A stretch of DNA of 64,000 nt from Streptomyces diastatochromogenes (GCF_002242805.1 NZ_MCGQ01000007.1:372001-436000), one strand, 5' to 3'. Positions 34,832 to 42,740 are shown, counted from the stretch's first letter. Notes: generated by a model not told the origin, from the sequence alone. Program-made: numbers and translations.

Positions 34832-36037
34832 GTGAACGCTACGGAGACGCTCATCGCCGCCGCCGACGCCCATAGTGCGCACAACTACCACCCGCTGCCG
34901 GTGGTCGTGGCCACCGCGGACGGGGCCTGGATGACGGATGTCGAGGGGCGGCGCTACCTCGACCTGCTGGCCGGGTACTCGGCGCTGAACTTCGGGCACG
35001 GCCACCGGCGGCTGGTGGAGGCGGCCAAGGCGCAGCTGGAGCGGGTGACGCTGACCTCGCGGGCGTTCCACCACGACCGGTTCGCCGCGTTCTGCACCGA
35101 GCTGGCCGCGCTGTGCGGTATGCAGATGGTGCTGCCGATGAACACCGGCGTCGAGGCGGTGGAGACCGCGGTGAAGACGGCCCGGAAGTGGGGGTACCGG
35201 ATCAAGGGGGTGCCCGCCGAGATGGCGAAGATCGTGGTCGCGAGCGGCAACTTCCACGGCCGTACGACGACGGTCATCAGCTTCTCCACCGACCCCGAGG
35301 CACGGGCGGACTTCGGGCCGTACACGCCGGGCTTCCAGATCGTGCCGTACGGCGACCTGACCGCGATGCGGGAGGCGCTCACCGAGAACACGGTCGCGGT
35401 GCTGCTCGAACCGATCCAGGGCGAGTCGGGGGTGATCGTCCCGCCGGCCGGTTATCTGCCGGCGGTGCGGGAGCTGACCCGGGAGCGGGACGTGCTGTTC
35501 ATCGCCGACGAGATCCAGTCGGGGCTGGGCCGGACCGGGCGGACCTTCGCGTGCGAGCACGAGGGGGTCGCACCGGATGTGTACGTGCTGGGGAAGGCGC
35601 TGGGCGGCGGGATCGTGCCGGTGTCGGCGGTGGTGTCGAGCACCGAGGTGCTCGGGGTGTTCCGGCCGGGTGAGCACGGATCGACGTTCGGCGGGAACCC
35701 CCTGGCGTGTGCGGTGGCGCTGGAGGTGATCAGGATGCTGCGGACGGGCGAGTACCAGGCGCGGGCCGCCGAGCTGGGCGATCATCTGCACCGGGAGCTG
35801 GCCGCCCTGCTCGGCACCGGCAAGGTGACGGCGGTGCGCGGGCGCGGACTGTGGGCCGGGGTCGACATCGCGCCGAGGCTCGGGACGGGCCGGCAGGTGT
35901 CCGAGCGGCTCATGGACCGGGGTGTCCTGGTGAAGGACACCCACGGTGTGACGATCCGGATCGCGCCACCGCTGGTGATCAGCAAGGAGGACCTGGACTG
36001 GGGCCTCGCCCAGCTCTCGGCCGTGCTGGAGGGCTAG
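34832..36037 (+). CDS. rocD: Ornithine aminotransferase
   Basis: The 401-residue class III PLP aminotransferase moves the delta-amino group of ornithine to 2-oxoglutarate, giving glutamate semialdehyde and glutamate. Family features include LLAGYSALNFGHGHRRLVEA, NTGVEAVETAVKTARKWGY, the PLP Asp in FIADEIQSGLGRTG and the Schiff-base Lys in YVLGKALGGGIVPVSA. GTG 34832 follows CTGGAGTTCCC. It is divergent from glyA, with the glyA riboswitch between them. The stop overlaps that of the convergent glutathionylspermidine-synthase-like gene by 4 bp. Confidence 0.93.
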   Translation: MNATETLIAAADAHSAHNYHPLPVVVATADGAWMTDVEGRRYLDLLAGYSALNFGHGHRRLVEAAKAQLERVTLTSRAFHHDRFAAFCTELAALCGMQMVLPMNTGVEAVETAVKTARKWGYRIKGVPAEMAKIVVASGNFHGRTTTVISFSTDPEARADFGPYTPGFQIVPYGDLTAMREALTENTVAVLLEPIQGESGVIVPPAGYLPAVRELTRERDVLFIADEIQSGLGRTGRTFACEHEGVAPDVYVLGKALGGGIVPVSAVVSSTEVLGVFRPGEHGSTFGGNPLACAVALEVIRMLRTGEYQARAAELGDHLHRELAALLGTGKVTAVRGRGLWAGVDIAPRLGTGRQVSERLMDRGVLVKDTHGVTIRIAPPLVISKEDLDWGLAQLSAVLEG

Positions 36038-37218
36038 AGGATCACGTGCGGCAGGAAGCGGGCGTACCCGTCGGTGATCAGGCCCGAGGACTCGCGGATG
36101 CCAAGGCCCGCCGGTTCGTCCCGGACGACCCAGGCGCCGAGCACGACGTGGTTGCCGTCGAAGGCGGGCAGCGGGGCCAACTGCTGGTAGCAGCACGGCT
36201 CTTCGCGCGGGGCGACGGGCGTGCCGGGCTCGTGCACGGTGACGCCCTCGCCCTCCCGGCCGAGCAGCGGCTTGGCGACGTAGCCCTGGTGGGTGGCCAG
36301 CTCGCGCGGGCCGTCCAGGTAGGCGGGCAGGAGGTTCGGGTGGCCGGGGTACAGCTCCCAGAGGATCGCCAGGAGGGCCTTGTTGCTCAGGAGCATCTTC
36401 CAGGCGGGTTCGATCCACAGGGTGGTGCCGGTGCCGCCGCCGTTGTCGAGGGTGTCGAGGACGTGCCCGGCGAAGGCGTCGGTGGTGAGCCACTCCCACG
36501 GGTAGAGCTTGAAGATGCTGCGGATGAACCGGAGCCCGTGGTCCACGAAGCGGCCGGAGAGGGTGTCCCAGCCGATCTCCTCCATGGAGATCCAGTCGGT
36601 GGCGAGGCCGGCCTGTTCGGCGGTCTCCTTCAGGTAGGCGACCGTCATCAGGTCCTCGCCGAGTTCGTCGGCGGAGGAGTGCGCGAAGTGCAGGGGGCTG
36701 CCCGGCGGGAGCAGCGCGGCCTGCCCGCGCCAGGCGTCGACCAGGCGCTCGTGCAGGGAGTTCCACTGGTCGGCGCCGGGGAAGCGTTCCTCCATCCAGA
36801 ACCACTGGGGGGAGGCGGCCTCGACCAGTGAGGTCGGGGTGTCGGCGTTGTACTCCAGGAGTTTCGCCGGTCCTGTGCCGTCGTAGCGGAGGTCGAAGCG
36901 GCCGTAGACGGAGGGGAGTTCGGCGCGGCGCTGCCAGGCCTCGGTGACGGCGGCGGCGACGCGCGGGTCGGTGATGCCGAGGTCGGCGAGGCGGCCCCCG
37001 GCCACGATGTGCTCGGCGGCGGCCAGGCACATGGCGTGCAGTTCCTCGACGGTCTCCTCCAGTGCCTCGACCTCCTCCAGGCTGAAGACGTAGTAGGCGC
37101 TCTCGTCCCAGTAGGGGCGCAGCGAGCCGTCGGGGTGGCGGGTGAGCGGGTAGACGAGCCCCTGCTCCTCGACGGTCTGCTGCCAGCCGGGACGGGGGGT
37201 GGTGGTACGGCGTTCCAT
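36034..37218 (-). CDS. Glutathionylspermidine synthase family (ATP-grasp) protein
   Basis: The 394-residue protein corresponds to the synthetase domain of E. coli Gss; the amidase half is absent. ATP-grasp features: YGRFDLRYDGTGPAKLLEYN (36-370 fold start), IEPAWKMLLSNKALLAILWE and YVAKPLLGREGEGVTVHEPG with metal- and ATP-binding residues. Streptomyces do not make glutathione or trypanothione, so the amide-forming substrate is probably different. The single-domain architecture is like E. coli YgiC, which is paired with YgiB. Here too a small lipoprotein gene lies directly upstream (48-bp gap), so the two probably work together. ATG 37218 start. Confidence 0.85.
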   Translation of the reverse strand: MERRTTTPRPGWQQTVEEQGLVYPLTRHPDGSLRPYWDESAYYVFSLEEVEALEETVEELHAMCLAAAEHIVAGGRLADLGITDPRVAAAVTEAWQRRAELPSVYGRFDLRYDGTGPAKLLEYNADTPTSLVEAASPQWFWMEERFPGADQWNSLHERLVDAWRGQAALLPPGSPLHFAHSSADELGEDLMTVAYLKETAEQAGLATDWISMEEIGWDTLSGRFVDHGLRFIRSIFKLYPWEWLTTDAFAGHVLDTLDNGGGTGTTLWIEPAWKMLLSNKALLAILWELYPGHPNLLPAYLDGPRELATHQGYVAKPLLGREGEGVTVHEPGTPVAPREEPCCYQQLAPLPAFDGNHVVLGAWVVRDEPAGLGIRESSGLITDGYARFLPHVIL

Positions 37219-37265
37219 GCGACGTCCGTGTCTTCTGGGTCTTCTGGGTCTTCCGGGTCTCCCGG

Positions 37266-37610
37266 TCAGCCGCCGGAGCTGCCGTGGCCGCCGCCGAAGC
37301 CGCCGCGGTGCACACCGCTGTGCGAGGAGCCACCCGAGCCCGAGCCCTTGCTGGGCTTGGTGAAGGAGCCCCCGTCGACCCAGGAGCCCTTCTTCTTGCC
37401 GCCGTAGTACCAGGCGCCGTTCACGGAGACCTTGGTGGCCTTGCAGTTCTTGTCGGAGACGACCTTGTAGCCCTTGGCCAGCCGGTAGCTGTCGCGGTCG
37501 ACGCAGCGCTTGTCCGGGGCGGAGGAGCAGGCGGTCAGGGCGGTCGCGAGCAGGCCCATGCCACCGAGCAGGACGGTCCCGGAGCGAAGGCGTCGGCGTA
37601 CGGTGTCCAT
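37266..37610 (-). CDS. Small lipoprotein, partner of the glutathionylspermidine-synthase-like protein
   Basis: The 114-residue protein starts at ATG 37610 after GGGGGAGACC. A lipoprotein signal peptide ends in the lipobox LATALTAC (Cys ~28). The mature part has two further cysteines (KRCVDRDSYRLAKGYK and KNCKATKVS), a WYYGGKKKGSWVDGGSF segment, and a Gly/Ser/His-rich low-complexity tail. Its position upstream of an ATP-grasp YgiC-like gene parallels the enterobacterial ygiB-ygiC pair, although sequence identity with YgiB cannot be judged by eye. The substrate is unknown. Confidence 0.75.
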   Translation of the reverse strand: MDTVRRRLRSGTVLLGGMGLLATALTACSSAPDKRCVDRDSYRLAKGYKVVSDKNCKATKVSVNGAWYYGGKKKGSWVDGGSFTKPSKGSGSGGSSHSGVHRGGFGGGHGSSGG

Positions 37611-37722
37611 GCTGCGGTCTCCCCCGTCGGCTGGCTGGCCTGTTTTCGGCGGTCAGCCTAGAGACTGGTGAGAACGGGCACCGAGGCGGGTCGCCGCTTC
37701 CCCCCTCCCCTAGAGTCACTTC

Positions 37723-38559
37723 GTGCTCTTTGGAATGGTGTGTGCCCTGGCCGCTGCGGTCTGCTTCGGTACGGCGACGGTGCTGCAGGCGGTCGCCGCA
37801 CGGGAGGCCGGTGAAGGCGGAGGCGGCGAGGCCGCGCTGCTGCTGCGGGCCCTCAGGCAGTGGCGGTACTTGGCGGGTCTTGCGCTGGACGGTCTTGGCT
37901 TCCTGTTCCAGATCGCGGCGCTGCGCTCGATCCCGATCTACGCGGTGAGCGCGGCACTGGCGTCGAGTCTGGCGGTGACGGCGGTGGTCGCGGCACGCCT
38001 GCTGCGGGTACGGCTCAGCGGCACGGAGTGGGGTGCGGTGGGCGTGGTGTGCGCCGGGCTCGCGATGCTGGGCCTGGCAGCCGGGCCGGAAGGGGAGGTG
38101 GCCGGGTCGGAGACCCTGAAGTGGGCCATGCTCGCGACGGCGCTCGCCATGCTGGTACTCGCGCTGCTGGGCGGCCGGCTGTCCGGGCGCATGCGGGCGC
38201 TGGTGCTGGGGCTCGGGGCGGGATTCGGCTTCGGCGTGGTCGAGGTGTCGGTCCGCCTGATCGACTCACTGCACCCGGCCGACCTGCTCACCAACCCGGC
38301 GGCCTACGCCCTCCTCATCGGCGGGGCCGCCGCCTTCATCCTGCTGACCTCCGCCCTCCAGCGCGGCTCGGTGACGACGGCGACGGCGGGCATGGTGATC
38401 GGCGAGACGATCGGCCCGGCGGCCATCGGCGTGATCTGGCTCGGCGACCGGACGCGGGAGGGGCTGACCTGGCTGGCCGCGCTCGGGTTCGCGGTGGCGG
38501 TGGCGGGGGCGTTGGCGCTGGCGCGGTTCGGGGAGGCGCCGGTGGCTGAGGAAGCCTGA
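37723..38559 (+). CDS. DMT superfamily transporter (EamA-like) membrane protein
   Basis: The 278-residue protein has nine to ten hydrophobic segments, arranged as a tandem repeat. The first half has GMVCALAAAVCFGTATVLQA at the N-terminus. The second has IGETIGPAAIGVIWLGDRTR near residue 227, matching the repeated GE-x-x-x-P motif of drug/metabolite transporters. It probably exports or imports a small metabolite; substrate unknown. GTG 37723 lies near a weak GAGT site. The gene ends 11 bp from the convergent MocR gene, with no terminator in between. Confidence 0.8.
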   Translation: MLFGMVCALAAAVCFGTATVLQAVAAREAGEGGGGEAALLLRALRQWRYLAGLALDGLGFLFQIAALRSIPIYAVSAALASSLAVTAVVAARLLRVRLSGTEWGAVGVVCAGLAMLGLAAGPEGEVAGSETLKWAMLATALAMLVLALLGGRLSGRMRALVLGLGAGFGFGVVEVSVRLIDSLHPADLLTNPAAYALLIGGAAAFILLTSALQRGSVTTATAGMVIGETIGPAAIGVIWLGDRTREGLTWLAALGFAVAVAGALALARFGEAPVAEEA

Positions 38560-38570
38560 AGCAGCCTGTC

Positions 38571-39962
38571 CTACGGCAACACCCTGCACAACGCCTCCAA
38601 CGCCCCCGCCCAAGCACTCTCCGGCGGTGTCCCGTACCCCACCACCAGCGCGTCCAGCGGCTCGGCGAGCGCCTGCTCGTGGCGGTGGAAGGAGAGCCCG
38701 TGCAGGGCCAGGCCCTGCCAGGTCGCCGCCTGGATCACCGACTGTTCGGTGCCGGACGGCAGGCGCAGGACCGCGTGGAGGCCGGCCGCGATGCCGGTGA
38801 CGCGGACCTCGGGGGCGCGGTGGGCGACGGCGGTGGCGAGGGCGTCGCGGCGGCGGCGGTAGCGCAGGCGGGCGGAGCGTACGTGGCGGTCGTAGGCGCC
38901 GGACACCATGAACTCGGCCAGGGTCAGCTGGTCCAGCACTCCGCAGGTGTCGATGCGGCCCTTGGCCGCGGCCGCCTCCTCCACCAGGGACGGTGGCAGC
39001 ACCATCCAGCCGAGGCGGAGGCCGGGGGCGAGGGACTTGCTGGCGGTGCCGAGGTAGACGACGCGGTCGGGGTCGAGTCCCTGGAGGGCGCCGACGGGCT
39101 GGCGGTCGTAGCGGAACTCGCCGTCGTAGTCGTCCTCCAGGACCAGCCCGCCGGTGCGGCGCGCCCACTCCACGACGGCGGTGCGCCGGTCGGGGTGCAG
39201 GGGCATGCCCATCGGGAACTGGTGGGCGGGGGTGAGGAGGACCGCTCCGCCGTCGCCCAACCCGGCCGTGTCCGTGCCGAGTTCGTCGTAGGGGAGGGCG
39301 GGGGTCGCCAGGCCCGCGGTGCGCAGGAGGTCCCAGTGGACGGCGAGGCCGTACGACTCCACCGCGATGGTGCGCACCCCGCGCGTGCGCAGCACCGAGC
39401 CGAGGATGCGCAGGGCGTGGGAGATGCCTGCGGTGATCATGACCGTGTCGGGGGTGGTACGGACGCCGCGGGCGCGGGCGAGGTAGGTGGCGAGGGCGGT
39501 GCGGAGTTCGGGGCGGCCGAGCGGGTCGCCGTAGCCGAGGGCGTCGAAGGGGGCGGTCGCCAGTGCGCGGCGGGCGGCCTTGAGCCACTCGGTGCGCGGG
39601 AAGGCGGCGAGGTCGGGGGTGCCGGGGATGAGGCTGTAGGCGGGGCGGCCGGGGTCGCGGCGCCGGGGTTGTGCGGTGTCCGCGGGCGGGACGACGGCCC
39701 GCTCCGCGACGCTGGTGCCGGAGCCCTGTCGCGCGGTGAGCCAGCCCTCGGCGACCAGGTCGGCGTAGGCCTCGGCGACGGTGTTGCGGGCGATGCCCAG
39801 GTCGGCGGCGAGGGTGCGGGAGGAGGGCAGCCGGGTGCCGGGGGCGAGGCGGCCGGTGCGCACCGCGTCCCGGAGCGCGTCGGTCAGGCCGCGGCGCAGC
39901 CCGCTGGATCCGGCGGGTTCGAGGTGCAGGTCGACGCCCAGAGTGGCCCAAGGATTCGCCAT
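38571..39962 (-). CDS. MocR-family (GntR wHTH plus aminotransferase-like) regulator
   Basis: The 463-residue fusion has an N-terminal GntR winged helix (residues ~15-80; LPSSRTLAADLGIARNTVAE) and a class I aminotransferase-like domain (~110-463). The PLP lysine is in YLGTASKSLAPGLRLGW and the aspartate in LVLEDDYDGEFRYD. MocR proteins use PLP or an amino adduct as a signal; PdxR and GabR are examples. ATG 39962 is only 47 bp from the divergent AhpD-like operon, the natural target. The intergenic region has paired -10-like boxes and no clear ribosome-binding site for this gene. Confidence 0.9.
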   Translation of the reverse strand: MANPWATLGVDLHLEPAGSSGLRRGLTDALRDAVRTGRLAPGTRLPSSRTLAADLGIARNTVAEAYADLVAEGWLTARQGSGTSVAERAVVPPADTAQPRRRDPGRPAYSLIPGTPDLAAFPRTEWLKAARRALATAPFDALGYGDPLGRPELRTALATYLARARGVRTTPDTVMITAGISHALRILGSVLRTRGVRTIAVESYGLAVHWDLLRTAGLATPALPYDELGTDTAGLGDGGAVLLTPAHQFPMGMPLHPDRRTAVVEWARRTGGLVLEDDYDGEFRYDRQPVGALQGLDPDRVVYLGTASKSLAPGLRLGWMVLPPSLVEEAAAAKGRIDTCGVLDQLTLAEFMVSGAYDRHVRSARLRYRRRRDALATAVAHRAPEVRVTGIAAGLHAVLRLPSGTEQSVIQAATWQGLALHGLSFHRHEQALAEPLDALVVGYGTPPESAWAGALEALCRVLP

Positions 39963-39970
39963 GGAAATGG

Positions 39971-40002
39971 ACCATACTCCTGGGCTTCCTCGCTCCTAGG
40001 GT
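39971..40002. promoter_or_regulatory. Compact divergent promoter region between mocR-type gene and AhpD-like operon
   Basis: Within the 47-bp gap, TATGGT (minus strand, 39976-39971) sits 8 nt before ATG 39962, and TAGGGT (plus strand, 39997-40002) sits 7 nt before ATG 40010. Both resemble -10 boxes placed for leaderless transcripts. Near-repeats ACTCCTGGG (39976-39984) and GCTCCTAGGG (39992-40001) could be direct-repeat operator halves, as is usual for MocR proteins. No -35 hexamers are evident, which fits activator-dependent promoters. Confidence 0.4.
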
Positions 40003-40009
40003 CGAAGCC

Positions 40010-40510
40010 ATGAGCACCGCAGAGGAAACCGTCGAGTACGCCACCGAACACGCCCCCAGGATGCAGTGGGCCAAGCACTCTCCCGAGGTCTACAAGGCGA
40101 TGGTCCGCCTGGACTCGGCCGCCAAGCAGGGCCTGGACCCCACGCTGTACGAGCTGGTGAAGATCCGCGCCTCGCAGATCAACCACTGCGCGTTCTGCCT
40201 CGACATGCACACCAAGGACGCGCTCGCGGCCGGCGAGAGCGTCGAGCGGATCGTGCAGCTCAGCGCGTGGGAGGAGTCGCGGCACTTCTACACCGAGAAG
40301 GAGCTGGCGGCGATCGAGCTGACCGAAGCGGTCACCGTGCTGACCGACGGCTTCGTGCCGGACGAGGTGTACGACCGGGCCGCCCAGCACTTCGAGGAGG
40401 CGGAGCTGGCCCAGCTGATCGCCGCGATCACGGTGATCAACGCGTGGAACCGGTTCGGCGTGACCACCCGGATGACCCCGGGCCACTACCGGCCGGGGCA
40501 GTACAAGTGA
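40010..40510 (+). CDS. Carboxymuconolactone decarboxylase/AhpD-like family protein
   Basis: The 166-residue helical protein has the redox motif NHCAFCLDMHTKDAL: Cys-x-x-Cys followed by His, as in AhpD-type alkylhydroperoxidases. It probably acts as a thiol peroxidase or disulfide reductant. It is divergent from a MocR regulator. Its stop overlaps the start (GTGA) of a shorter paralogue, which lacks the Cys-x-x-Cys domain, and an ICL/PEP-mutase-family gene completes the operon. ATG 40010 is used; AGGG lies 9 nt upstream. Confidence 0.85.
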   Translation: MSTAEETVEYATEHAPRMQWAKHSPEVYKAMVRLDSAAKQGLDPTLYELVKIRASQINHCAFCLDMHTKDALAAGESVERIVQLSAWEESRHFYTEKELAAIELTEAVTVLTDGFVPDEVYDRAAQHFEEAELAQLIAAITVINAWNRFGVTTRMTPGHYRPGQYK

Positions 40511-40860
40511 GCCGTACGCAGCTGCTGGACCGCGAGGTCGGCCTGGCCATGTCGGCGCTGAGCGCGGCGGAGTCGGACGACCGCATCCATCTGCTCAACG
40601 CCTGGGAGGAGGCCGAGGACCTCTACAGCGAGCGGGAGCGGGCCGCGCTGGCGCTGACCGAGGCGGTCACCGTGCTGACTGGGGGCACCTCCCGGACGAA
40701 GTCTGGGGGAGGCTTCGTACCGGACGAGGTGTACGACACCGCCGCCAAGCACTTCGGCGAGGCCGAACTCGCCCATCTCATCGGCCTGATCACCGTCATC
40801 AACGGCTGGAACCGCCTGATGGTCAGCCGCCGTGTCCCGCCAGGGGGGTACCAGCCGTGA
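40507..40860 (+). CDS. Truncated AhpD-like paralogue without the Cys-x-x-Cys motif
   Basis: The 117-residue protein is clearly paralogous to the C-terminal two thirds of the preceding product. Shared strings include ALTEAVTVLT, GFVPDEVYD, AAKHFGEAELAHL and ITVINGWNR. The region with Cys-x-x-Cys-x-x-x-His is missing, so it cannot perform the same redox chemistry alone; it may form hetero-oligomers. A GC palindrome (40681-40712) is inserted in frame, replacing one residue of the paralogue with about ten (GGTSRTKSGG). GTG 40507 overlaps the upstream stop, and the stop overlaps the next GTG at 40857. Confidence 0.72.
   Translation: MSRTQLLDREVGLAMSALSAAESDDRIHLLNAWEEAEDLYSERERAALALTEAVTVLTGGTSRTKSGGGFVPDEVYDTAAKHFGEAELAHLIGLITVINGWNRLMVSRRVPPGGYQP
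40681..40712. repeat. REP-like palindromic element inserted in frame in the AhpD paralogue
   Basis: The sequence runs GGGGGCACCTCCCGGAC then GAAGTCTGGGGGAGG. CCTCCCGGAC and GTCTGGGGGAGG form an imperfect inverted repeat around GAA. From memory, closely similar GGCACCTCCC...GGGGGAGG elements are dispersed across Streptomyces genomes, often near or in genes. Comparison with the paralogue at 40010-40510 shows a net gain of about nine codons exactly here. Confidence 0.65.
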
Positions 40861-41579
40861 ACAAGGTGGACGTGTTCCGCACCCTGCACCGCAAGCGCGC
40901 CCAGGGCGATCCACTGGTCCTGCCGGGCCCCTGGGACGCGGCGAGTGCCCGGGTGTGCGTCGAGAGCGGGTTCCCGGCGCTGGCCACACCGAGTGCGGGG
41001 GTGGCCGCCTCGCTCGGGTACGAGGACGGGGAGACCCCGGCCGACGAGATGTTCGCGGCGGTGGCCCGGATCGTGCGGGCGGTGGACGTGCCGGTCTCGG
41101 CGGACGTCGAGGGCGGGTACGGGCTCGCGCCGAAGGAGCTGGTGGAGCGGCTGCTGGAGGCGGGTGCCGTGGGGTGCAACCTTGAGGACTCCAACGGGGG
41201 TGTCCTCAAGGACCCGCACGAGCACGCCGAGTACCTCGCCGAGGTCCGCTCGGCCGCCGCCGACCGGCTCTTCGTCAACGCCCGCGTGGACACGTTCCTG
41301 CACGGCGACGGCGATCCCGAACGGGCCATCGAGCGGGCCGCGTTGTACGTGGCCGCGGGCGCGGACTGCGTGTATCCGATCCTCGCCCCGGTGGACGTAC
41401 TGCCCCTGCTGCGGGCCGGGATCCAGGGCCCGCTGAACATGGTGGCCCGGCTGGACGGCGAGGGCCCCTCGCCCGCCGTGCTCGGCGAACTCGGAGCCAC
41501 CCGCGTCACGTTCGGGCCGGGGCTCCAGCGGCGGGCCACGGCGGCGCTGCGGGAGATCACCAAGAACCTTTCCGCATAA
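40857..41579 (+). CDS. Isocitrate lyase/PEP mutase superfamily protein
   Basis: The 240-residue TIM-barrel protein has the family motif LVLPGPWDAASARVCVESGF at residues ~20-39. SADVEGGYG supplies the metal-binding Asp and Glu, GCNLEDSNGG follows, and FVNARVDTFL lies on a later strand. It lacks the KKCGH-type loop cysteine of true isocitrate lyase, so oxaloacetate hydrolase, PEP mutase-like or methylisocitrate lyase-like chemistry is possible. GTG 40857 overlaps the stop of the AhpD paralogue, so it is the third gene of an operon opposite a MocR regulator. Confidence 0.82.
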   Translation: MNKVDVFRTLHRKRAQGDPLVLPGPWDAASARVCVESGFPALATPSAGVAASLGYEDGETPADEMFAAVARIVRAVDVPVSADVEGGYGLAPKELVERLLEAGAVGCNLEDSNGGVLKDPHEHAEYLAEVRSAAADRLFVNARVDTFLHGDGDPERAIERAALYVAAGADCVYPILAPVDVLPLLRAGIQGPLNMVARLDGEGPSPAVLGELGATRVTFGPGLQRRATAALREITKNLSA

Positions 41580-41708
41580 GAGCTTGAGCAGATAGGCGAT
41601 CGTCAGCGGTGCCGTTGGGGGTTGTTTGCCCAGCGGCGGATGATGGTTGGGCGGATCAGGCTGCGGATCGTGACGGTGATGTCGTCGCTGACCCGCTTGC
41701 CTGGTGAG

Positions 41709-42149
41709 TCACTTCGCGATGAGGCCCGTCGCGGCGGCGATCCGGCCAAGGGTGTGGAGCAGGGCCGCTGCTTCGGCGGGGCTGATCGCGCTCAGCAGTT
41801 CCTCATCGTTCTGCCGCGCCAGTGAGAGCGTCTGATGTCGCAGCTCGCGGCCGGTCGGCGTCAGTTCGATGAGCTGACGCCGGCGGTCTGCGGTATCGCG
41901 TACCCGTCGCACGGCATCGAGTTGCTCAAGCTCATCGAGCATGTCGACGACCACGCTCGCGGTCACGCCGACGGCCTTGGCCAGTTCGAGCTGCGCCCGC
42001 GGCCCGCCGGACAGGAGTTCCAGGACGGCGCAGTGCCGGGGGCGCAGCCCGAGCGGGGCCAGCCGGTCCGCGAACCGCACGTTCGCCTGTTGACCCAGCT
42101 TGCCCAACAAGAAACCCACCGTGTCGGTCAAAGACTCTTCCGCTGCCAC
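41709..42149 (-). CDS. MarR family transcriptional regulator
   Basis: The 146-residue winged-helix protein has the recognition region QLELAKAVGVTASVVVDMLDE (residues ~51-71) and the wing with VRRVRDTADRRRQLIELTPTG, the Asp-x-Arg signature of MarR. GTG 42149 is the start, with no ribosome-binding site; a TAGGCT box on the minus strand (42167-42162) suggests a near-leaderless transcript. It is divergent from a membrane-protein gene across a 29-bp dyad that is a good operator candidate. Ligand unknown. Confidence 0.87.
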   Translation of the reverse strand: MAAEESLTDTVGFLLGKLGQQANVRFADRLAPLGLRPRHCAVLELLSGGPRAQLELAKAVGVTASVVVDMLDELEQLDAVRRVRDTADRRRQLIELTPTGRELRHQTLSLARQNDEELLSAISPAEAAALLHTLGRIAAATGLIAK

Positions 42150-42168
42150 ATCGTCAACGTTAGCCTAG

Positions 42169-42197
42169 CCATATGATTCGGTACCCGAACGATATGG
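42169..42197. promoter_or_regulatory. 29-bp dyad, probable MarR operator
   Basis: Centred on 42183: CCATAT (42169-42174) pairs with ATATGG (42192-42197), and TTCGG (42177-42181) pairs with CCGAA (42185-42189). Eleven of 14 positions per arm match. It overlaps the first codons of the plus-strand gene and lies just upstream of the -10-like box of the MarR gene. A dimeric regulator bound here would affect both promoters. Confidence 0.6.
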
Positions 42198-42613
42198 TTC
42201 CCTCAGTAAATGCCCGTCGATTCGGCGGGCTTGTCGCGCTCCTCACTGTGGTCACGTCCGGCTACTTCACGGTGTCCAGCCTGGTCGACCCAGGCGGGCT
42301 GGTGCCTGGAGGCGACCAGGTCGCGCCCAGGACGTATGCCGCCTATATGGCGGCCCGCAGCATCGTCCTGCTCGGCGGAATGGTCTGGCTGCTGGCCATA
42401 CGCGCCTGGCGTTCCCTTGGCCTGCTACTCGCGCTGAACGGCGCGGTCCAGATCGTCGACGCAGTGATCGGCGCTGTCCATCAGCAGGTCTCTCAGACCA
42501 TCGGCCCCCTGCTGTTCGCCACAGCCCTGCTGACAGCGGCCCGACTGCTTGGAGTCCGCGCCCGGCCTCTGGGACGGGCTGGAAGCACGGGCACGCACGG
42601 CCCCCATCCTTGA
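42173..42613 (+). CDS. Hypothetical membrane protein divergent from MarR
   Basis: The product has 146 residues if read from ATG 42173 (139 from ATG 42194). Four hydrophobic segments (~20-38, 57-78, 82-100, 108-126 in the longer form) suggest a small DoxX/DUF4267-like membrane protein, but I cannot assign a family. A TAGCCT box (42161-42166) ends 7 nt before ATG 42173, the right place for a leaderless transcript; neither start has a ribosome-binding site. The dyad at 42169-42197 covers the start, so the neighbouring MarR protein probably represses it. The C-terminal tail is Arg/Gly-rich and soluble. Confidence 0.6.
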   Translation: MIRYPNDMVPSVNARRFGGLVALLTVVTSGYFTVSSLVDPGGLVPGGDQVAPRTYAAYMAARSIVLLGGMVWLLAIRAWRSLGLLLALNGAVQIVDAVIGAVHQQVSQTIGPLLFATALLTAARLLGVRARPLGRAGSTGTHGPHP

Positions 42614-42740
42614 GCACTGACGCGCGCCTGGGAGTTGTGGCGACGCGGGGCCCAGTCAACGGCCCCTGCCCCACCACCGGATCGCACGCGCCAGGGTGGG
42701 GCTGGACGCAAACGCAGCATCACCGCCAGTGATGCCCGTT

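Noticed and set aside
41590..41700. Possible transposase tail on the minus strand (DITVTIRSLIRPTIIRRW)
   Set aside because: The fragment reads open for only ~30 codons and I cannot match it to any family, so it remains unassigned.
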